The notes beneath the pieces were generated by a model. The model made no database searches. It had not been told where the DNA came from and was given only the letters and a program-made list of their open reading frames with translations. Both the position numbers and the translations under genes were made by a program. 64,000 bases of DNA from Verrucomicrobiota bacterium (GTDB lineage Bacteria > Verrucomicrobiota > Verrucomicrobiia > Opitutales > Opitutaceae). This document shows, one piece after another, positions 17,716-26,388 of the stretch (position 1 is the first letter of the stretch; each line of letters begins with the position of its first letter). Location: contig JAEYUW010000036.1 in assembly GCA_023432225.1 (NCBI GenBank), positions 186,001 to 250,000 of the forward strand, in the 5' to 3' direction.

Positions 17716-18038
17716 AATTGCCGCCTGACAGTGTGATCGCGCCGGAGAAGTTGCGGGACTATCTGCTGCGTCCGCGAGACGATCACGACAAGTCGGGATT
17801 CCTCGCCGTGGCCGGCTACGGCCGCGATTCAAGTTCGCAGCTCGAGGCCGATCTGCGGGCGCAATTATTGACCCTTGAGGCGCAGCCGGCCGGAACGACG
17901 GTCTACGGGGAAAAGTTCATCATCACCGGCGCTTTGAGGGGACCGAACGGACGCGCTCTCCGGGTGCGGTCGGTTTGGATGCTGGACAAAGCGACCGGCC
18001 TGACCAAGTTCGTGACGCTATACCCGGACACGAAATGA
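17712..18038 (+). CDS. DUF6883-like small protein
   Basis: A 108-residue cytosolic protein beginning inside the stop of the cysteine desulfurase gene (ATGA). LPPDSVIAPEKLRDYLLRP near the start and the two-strand region with GEKFIITGALRGPNGR resemble DUF6883 proteins, which in other genomes are commonly followed by a DUF4926 gene, as here. Function is unknown. The stop again overlaps the next start as ATGA. Assignment rests on motif memory and gene order, not on a search. Confidence 0.65.
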   Translation: MKLPPDSVIAPEKLRDYLLRPRDDHDKSGFLAVAGYGRDSSSQLEADLRAQLLTLEAQPAGTTVYGEKFIITGALRGPNGRALRVRSVWMLDKATGLTKFVTLYPDTK

Positions 18039-18289
18039 AATTCGCCCTCTACAGTCGCGTTGCGCTGGCCGTCGATGTTCCGGCGGATGGTATCCGGCGT
18101 GGAGATGTGGCGACCATCGTGGAGCACCACGCGTCGCCCGCTGCCGGAACGGAGCCGGGTTATTCGGTGGAAGTTTTCAATGCCGTTGGCGAGACGCTGG
18201 CCGTGCTGACTTTGCCGGAGTCGAGCTTCGAAGCGCTCCGGCGTGACGAAGTGCTGACGGTGCGAGTTCTCACGGCCAACACAGAGTAG
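18035..18289 (+). CDS. DUF4926-like small protein
   Basis: An 84-residue protein, last of three overlapping genes. SRVALAVDVPADGIRRGDVATIVEHH followed by GYSVEVFNAVGETLAVLTLPESSFEAL matches the DUF4926 pattern of a small SH3-like barrel (ALxxDLPExGLRxGDxGTVVE..YEVEF..GxTxAxLTL). Function is unknown; pairing with DUF6883 is the best clue and hints at a two-component protein partnership. It converges on the HNH nuclease gene with a 7-bp gap. Confidence 0.7.
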   Translation: MKFALYSRVALAVDVPADGIRRGDVATIVEHHASPAAGTEPGYSVEVFNAVGETLAVLTLPESSFEALRRDEVLTVRVLTANTE

Positions 18290-18296
18290 CTTGGCA

Positions 18297-19223
18297 TCAC
18301 AGGGCGAAGCGGAACCGGTGCCGACGGAGCCCGTCCACCGACGGTCGCAGCTTCGCCTTCGGGTCGAACTGCAGATGGCGGCCGGCGAAGGAGCGGAGGA
18401 GCGCGGCCTCGGGGCCGGCTTCGATGAAGCGCCGCGCGTGCACGACCACCCGTAGCTCGTCGTCCACCGTCCAGAGGCCTTCGTCGAACATCCAGTGCGC
18501 TGTTTTCGAGAGCGCGAGTCCGTTGGTCAGATCATCGTTGCGCGTTTCGGCCCAGCTTTCGATATGCGCGGCGTCCACCACACTCGCGCCGTCGGTGGTG
18601 ACACAGCGATAGCCGGTCAGCGCGCACACGTGGTGGTAGTCGTCGACGACGCGCACCTGGAATCTCGCGCTGCGGCCCTTCTGCTTCGCTGCTTCCAAGC
18701 CTTCGGAAACCAGTTGCTCGCCGACCGCCGGTCCGAGGTTCGACGGAGTAAAGCCGAAGCTCTCGTAGAACGCCGCTTGCTCCGCTGGCTCGAAATATCG
18801 CGAAGTCAACAGGAGGCGCGCCTTCAGGCGAAAATCGGGATCAGCCAGCAGCGCGTGAAAGTCACGGTCCAGTTCGCACACGGCGCAATCGTCCGGACTC
18901 GTCGCTGGTCGCATGTCAGCGGTGAACGCGATCCAAAATTCCTGACTGCTCAAGTGATAGAACGGGAGTCGGAGATCGAGTTTGGTCGGCCAGCGATCGG
19001 CCGTGAAGCTCCCATACGTGCGGAAACGCAGCACGAGACTCGGCGTTCGCACGAAGGTCCGTCCCGGCAGGCCGGCGCCCGTTTCGGCCAAGTCGATCAA
19101 GCACAGTAGCAGGAGCGGTTTGTGCGGCGCTTTGCCGCGCGTGTTGCCGCGGCCGATTGCGGGGCGCAGGGCGGTTAACTTGCCGAGCCAATGGCGCGCT
19201 TTTTCGTTGGCATCATTTGCCAC
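18297..19223 (-). CDS. HNH restriction-type endonuclease, possibly with an N-terminal phosphorothioate-DNA-binding (SBD-like) domain
   Basis: A 308-residue protein from GTG 19223; the frame is open further upstream but has no ATG in the conserved part, and the N-terminus ANDANEKARHWLGKL looks native. Residues ~30-100 (APHKPLLLLCLIDLAE, FRTYGSF, LPFYHLSSQEFWIAF) have the HKPLLLL...PFYHL..FW pattern of COG3440-type nucleases and of sulfur-binding domains of McrA-type enzymes. The C-terminal HNH: C200ALTGYRC207, DAAHIESW with H220, LTNGLALSKTAHWMFD with N234 and H243. It should cut DNA, perhaps only modified DNA. No methyltransferase is nearby, which favours a type IV enzyme or a solitary nuclease. 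Confidence 0.8.
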   Translation of the reverse strand: MANDANEKARHWLGKLTALRPAIGRGNTRGKAPHKPLLLLCLIDLAETGAGLPGRTFVRTPSLVLRFRTYGSFTADRWPTKLDLRLPFYHLSSQEFWIAFTADMRPATSPDDCAVCELDRDFHALLADPDFRLKARLLLTSRYFEPAEQAAFYESFGFTPSNLGPAVGEQLVSEGLEAAKQKGRSARFQVRVVDDYHHVCALTGYRCVTTDGASVVDAAHIESWAETRNDDLTNGLALSKTAHWMFDEGLWTVDDELRVVVHARRFIEAGPEAALLRSFAGRHLQFDPKAKLRPSVDGLRRHRFRFAL

Positions 19224-19460
19224 GGGGGAGGGGCGGTGAGTTGAAGCGGGTGCGTGTCGTGCGGACGAGCGCGATGTCCGGTGCTGTCGGCCGAATGGAC
19301 TTGTCCGATCTACCCGAAATCTCCGGGCGGGGAAGATTTCTTTTGCGAACGCGGATGTGGCCGGGGTTGGTCGAGACGAGGCTCGACAGGCGACGGGGTT
19401 TGCGGCCTCAATAGTCGCGGGCCCGCTCGGCTCCCGGTGCAATGGGGAGCGTCTTTTCGC

Positions 19461-20615
19461 ATGTGGCCCCAAACTTCGTTCGAGTGGATTTTTGCGTTGA
19501 TCGGCTTGTTGGTCGGCTGCGCGTATGCGTTCGACGGTTGGCGCGGCGGGGCCGCGACCAAGGGACTCAAGGATTCGCCGCGCATCCAGGATTTGCGGTA
19601 TGCGTTGGGCGGGCTGTTGCTCACCATCATCGCGGATTTGACCAAGGCGGCGGCGCTCACGGACGCAGCGGAGCCGGTGAACAAAGCGCGGTTGGCGGCG
19701 GTTTATCTGATCTGGTTTTGCTGGACCGCGACCGTGGTGATCCTGGCTCTGGCGGTGGTGATTTCGGTTTCGTTCCGTCGTCGTCGGCAACGGCAGCCTG
19801 ACCTGTGGTTCGAGGGCGCGGGTCCGGTGGTGCATTTTCTGGTGCACGGTTATCGGGCCTATAGCGAAGCGTTGAACGAGGCCGTGGAGGAAATGGAGCA
19901 GCGCGAGTCCGCGCGACTCCGGGCGGAACTGGCGGACTATCGGAGCTTCATCCATGCGTTCCTGCCGAACTACAACCAGCAGGTGGCGCGGACAGTCGTG
20001 GCGATCAATGCGGTGCGGGACGGCGACGCGGCGATGCGCGACACCGTGGCGAAGATGCTGCTGGTGACCGTGGCCTCGGTAGTGCAGGCGTTCGCGCGCC
20101 AGCAGTCCGACTTGGTGGTGAGCGCCAATTTTATGCGGGCGGTGCCGGTCGAGCGGGCGACGCCGGCGGAGCAGGGCCACGCGCGTTTCCTGGTGGACGG
20201 GCTTTCGACCTGTTCCCATTTGCTGGTGCTCGAGCAACAGTCCGGCATCGGAGCGTTGCGGCCGCTGGCGCTGCCGGTGCGCACCCTCGATGCTCAGGGG
20301 AAGGGCTGGCAATTGCCCGGCGCACCGACGGCTTTTGCGCTGCGCGACACGCAAATTGTGGAAGACACTGCCAATCCGCCGTTTCACGCGGACGTGCCCG
20401 CAGCCACGCGCGACGAGATCAAGCAGCACTTTGCCGGATGCGTATTCAAGAGCTTCGCGGCGATGACGATTATCCAAAGCGCCACTGTTTGCGGAGTGCT
20501 GAACATCGAGGCGAACAAACCCTCGGCGTTCGGGACCAACGAAATGGAGCGCAACCAAATCATCTCCCTGATCAGCCCGTTCTGCCACCTGCTCGGCTTT
20601 CTAATTCGCACTTGA
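19461..20615 (+). CDS. Membrane protein with C-terminal GAF-like domain, function unknown
   Basis: A 384-residue protein; the ATG at 19461 precedes the first TM helix (FEWIFALIGLLVGCAYAF). Two more hydrophobic segments follow (LGGLLLTIIADLTKAAAL, FCWTATVVILALAVVISVSF), then a basic stretch, a charged helical linker (EALNEAVEEMEQRESARLRAELADY), and a C-terminal domain of ~190 residues that reads like GAF (TIIQSATVCGVLNIEANKPSAFG, then ERNQIISLISPFCHLLGFLI). It is plausibly an inner-membrane sensor with cytosolic ligand binding. A 63-residue gene follows after 32 bp. It diverges from the HNH nuclease across 237 bp. I do not recognise a named family. Confidence 0.75.
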   Translation: MWPQTSFEWIFALIGLLVGCAYAFDGWRGGAATKGLKDSPRIQDLRYALGGLLLTIIADLTKAAALTDAAEPVNKARLAAVYLIWFCWTATVVILALAVVISVSFRRRRQRQPDLWFEGAGPVVHFLVHGYRAYSEALNEAVEEMEQRESARLRAELADYRSFIHAFLPNYNQQVARTVVAINAVRDGDAAMRDTVAKMLLVTVASVVQAFARQQSDLVVSANFMRAVPVERATPAEQGHARFLVDGLSTCSHLLVLEQQSGIGALRPLALPVRTLDAQGKGWQLPGAPTAFALRDTQIVEDTANPPFHADVPAATRDEIKQHFAGCVFKSFAAMTIIQSATVCGVLNIEANKPSAFGTNEMERNQIISLISPFCHLLGFLIRT

Positions 20616-20647
20616 GAACCCAGCCAACCCCGTAAACCTTCGCCCCC

Positions 20648-20839
20648 ATGCCTACTGAACTTTGCCGCGACGAAAACGAGATCTTGCTCAAGATCTCGCG
20701 TGGCGATTTGAAGCTTTTCACCACCGTGACGGAGGAATTTGCGTCGCGGATGAAGGCTTTGGAACTCCACATTCCGCCCGTGGAGAAGCCGGCGGAGAAA
20801 AAGTCCACTGCGACGGCGACGAAGACCGAGGCGGCCTGA
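20648..20839 (+). CDS. 63-residue protein, partner of the TM-GAF gene
   Basis: It starts with MPTELCRDENEILL and ends in a Lys/Ala/Thr-rich tail (EKPAEKKSTATATKTEAA). The first ~45 residues look helical and acidic (ISRGDLKLFTTVTEEFASRMKAL). It lies 32 bp after the TM-GAF gene on the same strand, suggesting co-transcription, and is followed by a hairpin pair. It is not recognised; it could be an accessory or inhibitor of the upstream protein. Confidence 0.6.
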   Translation: MPTELCRDENEILLKISRGDLKLFTTVTEEFASRMKALELHIPPVEKPAEKKSTATATKTEAA

Positions 20840-20855
20840 GTCGGGTCGGTTGGAT

Positions 20856-20883
20856 AAAAAGGCCGCGGCGGTTTGCCGCGGCC
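20856..20883 (-). terminator. Rho-independent terminator of the membrane pyrophosphatase gene
   Basis: On the minus strand GGCCGCGGC-aaacc-GCCGCGGCC is a perfect 9-bp stem followed by TTTTTA, about 43 bp beyond the stop at 20927. On the plus strand it can also end the 63-residue gene transcript, though without a T-run. Confidence 0.75.
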
Positions 20884-20890
20884 GGAAATC

Positions 20891-20912
20891 GGCGGGGTCG
20901 GGAGACCCCGCC
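20891..20912. repeat. Intergenic hairpin GGCGGGGTC-ggga-GACCCCGCC (family C)
   Basis: A perfect 9-bp inverted repeat with a 4-nt loop, followed by CTACA. It sits between the terminator hairpin and the stop of the pyrophosphatase gene. A worn copy lies at 15712-15732. Confidence 0.65.
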
Positions 20913-20926
20913 CTACATTTAGGTTC

Positions 20927-23365
<2,439 letters not shown>

Positions 23366-23499
23366 AGCGATTGGGGAGGGGTTGAAGCCGCAAACTGCCA
23401 AAGCCATATGACGCAAGCCAGAGCAAACTCCGTCAAGGGCGCGGAACCGTTGACGTGTTAGCCCGATTAATTTTCGGTTTTCCAAGCGTTAATCCGCAC

Positions 23500-24192
23500 A
23501 TGCCGCTCCTCGCCATCCGTGATCTCGTGAAAAGTTACCCGCGCAGCGGCGTGGCCCGGCCCGGTGATGCGAGCGGGAAAGTCACGGTGGTCGACGTGCG
23601 GGAATTTTCGCTCGCCGCCGGAGCGCAGCGTGCGTTGCGCGGCGAGAGCGGCACGGGTAAGACGACGTTTCTCAATCTGATCGCCGGCATTCTCGCGCCT
23701 GATTCCGGGCAGCTCACGCTCGACGGTCGCGATCTCGCGACGCTCGGTGAAGCGGGCCGCGATCGCCTGCGTGCGGAGACGATCGGCTACATTTTTCAGA
23801 CGTTCAATCTGCTGCAGGGCCACAGCGTGCTCGAGAACGTCGAACTCGGCATGGCGTTCGGTCGCGGCGTCGATCGCGCGCGCGCCGCGGCGCTGCTGAC
23901 GCGCGTCGGTCTCGGCGAGCGGCTGCATCATTTCCCGCGGCAGCTCTCGACCGGCCAGCAGCAGCGCGTGGCTGTCGCGCGCGCGCTGGCGAATCACCCG
24001 AAACTCGTCCTCGCCGACGAGCCGACGGGCAACCTCGACGCGCGGAACAGTCGCGAAGCGCTCGCGCTCATCCGCGAAGTCTGCCGCGAGAACGGCGCCG
24101 CGCTGCTGCTCGTGAGCCACGACGAGAGCGTGCTCGCGCAGTTCGACGACGTGCAGGATTTCCGCGCGCTGAATCGCGCACTCACTGCGTGA
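23500..24192 (+). CDS. ABC transporter ATP-binding protein (LolD/MacB type)
   Basis: A 230-residue ATPase. The start at 23500 (MPLLAIRDLVKSY) is the usual one. Walker A is GESGTGKTTF, the Q-loop is in YIFQTFNLLQGHSVLENV, the signature is LSTGQQQRVAVARAL, Walker B is LVLADEPTGNLD, and the H-loop is VSHDE. It pairs with the FtsX-type permease at 24320. ATPases of this kind power extrusion or mechanotransmission rather than uptake through a binding protein. In this context (His-rich lipoprotein and DUF3299 further downstream) a role in an envelope metal-handling system is plausible. Confidence 0.92.
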   Translation: MPLLAIRDLVKSYPRSGVARPGDASGKVTVVDVREFSLAAGAQRALRGESGTGKTTFLNLIAGILAPDSGQLTLDGRDLATLGEAGRDRLRAETIGYIFQTFNLLQGHSVLENVELGMAFGRGVDRARAAALLTRVGLGERLHHFPRQLSTGQQQRVAVARALANHPKLVLADEPTGNLDARNSREALALIREVCRENGAALLLVSHDESVLAQFDDVQDFRALNRALTA

Positions 24193-24198
24193 TGAAAT

Positions 24199-24292
24199 CC
24201 CAAACGCCAAAAGTCCAAACGCCAAAACTCGCGGACGCGAATACCGCCGAACTCGCCGGTTTGGAGTTTGGTGGTTTGGTGTTTGGAGTTTT
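24199..24292. repeat. Imperfect inverted repeat of CCAAAC / GTTTGG units between ABC ATPase and permease genes
   Basis: Left arm (24199-24230) contains CCAAACGCCAAAAG and CCAAACGCCAAAACTC; right arm (24258-24292) contains GGTTTGGAGTTTGGTGG and TTTGGTGTTTGGAG. The arms can pair into a long imperfect stem in the 127-bp gap of what is otherwise a two-gene operon. Confidence 0.55.
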
Positions 24293-24319
24293 ACGCCCCT
24301 GCTGCTCCGCCTTCGGAAA

Positions 24320-25519
24320 ATGATCTTCAATTTGATCTATCGCTCGCTCCGCCAGCACGCGCTCTCGACGCTCGTGACCGCGGGCAGCATCGCGCTCGCG
24401 GCAGGGCTGTTGCTGACCGTGTGGGTGGTGAAGACGCAGTCGCAGTCGACGTTCGCGAACACGAACTCCGGCTACGACGCCGTGCTCGGTGCGCGCGGCT
24501 CGAAGCTCCAGCTCGTGCTCAACGCCATCTTCCACCTTGAGGCGTCGCCGGGAAATCTCTCCGCGCAGGACGTGGAGGCTGTGCGCCGTCATCCGGCGAT
24601 CAAGGCCGCGATTCCTCTTGCCGTCGGCGACAACTATCTCGGCTGGCGCATCGTCGGCACGGTGCCGCAGTATTTCGACGTCGAGTATGCGGCCGGCAAA
24701 AAATACGCCGTGCAAACCGGCGGACGGTTGTTCGAAAACGGCCAGCGCGAGGCCGTCGTCGGCGCGCTTGTCGCGCGCAAGCTCGGCCTGAAGCTCGGCG
24801 ATACATTTCAGCCGTATCATGGGCTGTCGTTCGACGCCGCGGCGAAGCACGAGGAGACTTACACGATCACCGGGCTGCTCGCGCCGACCGGCACGCCGGT
24901 GGATCGCGTGATCTGGATTCCGCTCAGCGGCGTGCAAACGATGGCGGGCCACGATCCGCGCACGGCGAGCGACGTCAGTGCCGTGCTCATCCAGCTGCGC
25001 GCGCCGTCGGCGGGCGTCATGCTCGACATGATGATCAACAAGCAGGGCAACAAGATGACCTTCGCGTATCCGATCGGCTCCATCGTCGCGGATCTCTTCA
25101 ACAAGATCAGCTGGGTCGACAAGGTCCTCACGCTCGTCGCCTGGCTCGTCGCCGTGGTGGCCGCGGGTTCCGTGCTCGTGAGCATCTACAACTCGATGAG
25201 CGCGCGGCAGCGCGACATCGCGATCCTGCGCGCGCTCGGCGCGCGACGGCGCACGGTCTTCGGCGCCGTCGTGGGCGAAGCCGCCGCGATCGGCTTGCTC
25301 GGTGCCGCGCTCGGTTTCGCGGCGTTCGCCGCACTGGCGTTCGGCGTGACGTCGATGATTCAGGCGCAGACCGGCGTCGTGCTCGAGCCGTTCCGGTGGA
25401 ATCCGGTTTTCGCGTGGGGCCCGGCGACGCTCGTCGCACTCGCGATGCTCGGTGGATTGTTGCCGGCATGGAAGGCGTATCGCGTGCCGGTGGCGGAGAC
25501 GATTGCACCGGTGTCGTGA
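24320..25519 (+). CDS. ABC transporter permease, FtsX/MacB family
   Basis: A 399-residue protein with one N-terminal TM helix (TLVTAGSIALAAGLLLTVWVV), a large periplasmic MacB_PCD-like domain (~45-260) and three C-terminal TM helices in an FtsX domain (TLVAWLVAVVAAGSVLVSIYNSMSARQRDIAILRALGARRRTVF is the typical first helix and coupling region). It works with the ATPase at 23500. DUF3299-associated permeases of this size occur in zinc-uptake-linked operons. A paired palindromic repeat (25529-25601) follows directly. Confidence 0.9.
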   Translation: MIFNLIYRSLRQHALSTLVTAGSIALAAGLLLTVWVVKTQSQSTFANTNSGYDAVLGARGSKLQLVLNAIFHLEASPGNLSAQDVEAVRRHPAIKAAIPLAVGDNYLGWRIVGTVPQYFDVEYAAGKKYAVQTGGRLFENGQREAVVGALVARKLGLKLGDTFQPYHGLSFDAAAKHEETYTITGLLAPTGTPVDRVIWIPLSGVQTMAGHDPRTASDVSAVLIQLRAPSAGVMLDMMINKQGNKMTFAYPIGSIVADLFNKISWVDKVLTLVAWLVAVVAAGSVLVSIYNSMSARQRDIAILRALGARRRTVFGAVVGEAAAIGLLGAALGFAAFAALAFGVTSMIQAQTGVVLEPFRWNPVFAWGPATLVALAMLGGLLPAWKAYRVPVAETIAPVS

Positions 25520-25528
25520 TGATGGTTC

Positions 25529-25601
25529 TGTAGCGGCGGTCTGTGACCGCCGAGCGCGCACGCTCCGCCCCCTTCGTCGGCGGTCATAGACCGCCGCTAC
25601 A
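25529..25601. repeat. Compound palindromic repeat, family B (GCGGCGGTCTGTGACCGCCG type)
   Basis: TGTAGCGGCGGTCTGTGACCG at the left and CGGCGGTCATAGACCGCCGC at the right are each palindromic and also mutually complementary (TGTAGCGGCGGTCT versus AGACCGCCGCTACA). A second, more worn copy with the same spacing is at 46659-46729. Confidence 0.75.
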
Positions 25602-25637
25602 AGGCGACCCGCGCTGGAAATTCTTCGCGCGCGTGCA

Positions 25638-25670
25638 ACGTCGCGCTCGTTGACAGAGTGAGCGCGACGT
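25638..25670. promoter_or_regulatory. Perfect 11-bp inverted repeat upstream of the DUF350 gene
   Basis: ACGTCGCGCTC (25638-25648) and GAGCGCGACGT (25660-25670) flank an 11-nt spacer that contains TTGACA. It ends 24 bp before the DUF350 start at 25695, so it may be an operator covering the promoter, or a 5'-UTR hairpin. Confidence 0.5.
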
Positions 25671-25694
25671 CGCAGCGTGCCTCGCGTTCGCTCT

Positions 25695-25994
25695 ATGAAA
25701 AAATTCCTGTCGTTCGTCGCGCTGGCGACTCTTTCCAGTCCGGCGGTTTTTGCGGCCGATGGTGCGGCCGAGCGCTGGCTCGTCAGCTCTCCGGTCTCCG
25801 GCCTGGTCCTCATGGTCGTGTTTTCGCTCGTTGGCACCGCGCTGGCCATCGTCGGCTACCGCCTGTTCGACAAGTTCACGCCGGGCGATCTGCACCGCGA
25901 AATCGTGGAGCAGAAGAACGTCGCGGCCGCAATCATCGGCGGCTCCGTGATTCTCGGCGTCTGCATCATCGTCGCGGCGGCGATGATCGGGTGA
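25695..25994 (+). CDS. DUF350 membrane protein (YjfL-like)
   Basis: A 99-residue protein with a signal-like first helix (KKFLSFVALATLSSPAVFA) and two further TM helices (GLVLMVVFSLVGTALAIVGYRLFDKF and a C-terminal AAIIGGSVILGVCIIVAAAMIG). The YRLFDKFTPGDLHREIVEQKNVAAAIIGG block is the DUF350 signature; family members carry such units singly or repeated. It heads a run of four closely packed genes with a YgiB/YjfM-like protein, a glutathionylspermidine-synthase-like enzyme and a DUF4178 protein, an association also seen in the E. coli yjf locus. Function is not established. Confidence 0.82.
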   Translation: MKKFLSFVALATLSSPAVFAADGAAERWLVSSPVSGLVLMVVFSLVGTALAIVGYRLFDKFTPGDLHREIVEQKNVAAAIIGGSVILGVCIIVAAAMIG

Positions 25995-26013
25995 GCCGCG
26001 GGCGCGCGGAGAA

Positions 26014-26388
26014 GTGAAACGTTCCCGGAAAGTTCGGCTCGTTCTGCTCGGCAGTGTCTCGCTCGGTGCGCTCGCCGCGGCGGCGTCCGCGGTCGCGGCC
26101 GAGCCGCGCGTGACCACGGACAACGTTTACGCGAACGACTATTTCCTGCCCGGCGTCGGCTATTACCACGCGCCGTTCCGCGCGTTTTATGCGCAGCCCT
26201 ACAACCACTACGACCCTGCGCGGCAGGCTTATTTCGCCGGCGGGCAATGGCTGCCCGCGCCGCATCGCAGCATCGTGAACCTCTCGACGCCCACCGCGGA
26301 GGCGGCGAGTGCGGCGGAGTCGCGGCGCACGGATCTGCCGCGCGGCGGTTTCGGCAGCACGTCGCGGCATCACTCGATCATCACCTGA
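26014..26388 (+). CDS. Small exported protein, YgiB/YjfM (DUF1190)-like C-terminus
   Basis: A 124-residue protein starting at GTG 26014, preceded by GCGGAGAA as ribosome site. It has a signal peptide (VLLGSVSLGALAAAASAVAA). The mature part is aromatic-rich (YFLPGVGYYHAPFRAFYAQPYNHYDPAR) and ends in RGGFGSTSRHHS, reminiscent of the RGGFG tail of YgiB-family proteins. Iyer and colleagues suggested such tails are ligated by the neighbouring ATP-grasp enzyme; that is recalled, not shown here. The stop overlaps the next start (TGATG). Confidence 0.6.
   Translation: MKRSRKVRLVLLGSVSLGALAAAASAVAAEPRVTTDNVYANDYFLPGVGYYHAPFRAFYAQPYNHYDPARQAYFAGGQWLPAPHRSIVNLSTPTAEAASAAESRRTDLPRGGFGSTSRHHSIIT

Noticed and set aside
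19224..19460. Possible small gene between the HNH nuclease and the TM-GAF gene
   Set aside because: Short frames there lack ribosome sites and conserved features; it is more simply a divergent promoter region.
25651..25656. TTGACA as a -35 promoter box for the DUF350 operon
   Set aside because: No convincing -10 hexamer at 16-18 bp; the motif lies in the loop of the inverted repeat, so I record the repeat and not a promoter.
24182..25849. 555-codon minus-strand frame opposite the ABC permease gene
   Set aside because: Arg/Ala/His-rich with no recognisable domain; the sense frame has ABC permease motifs.
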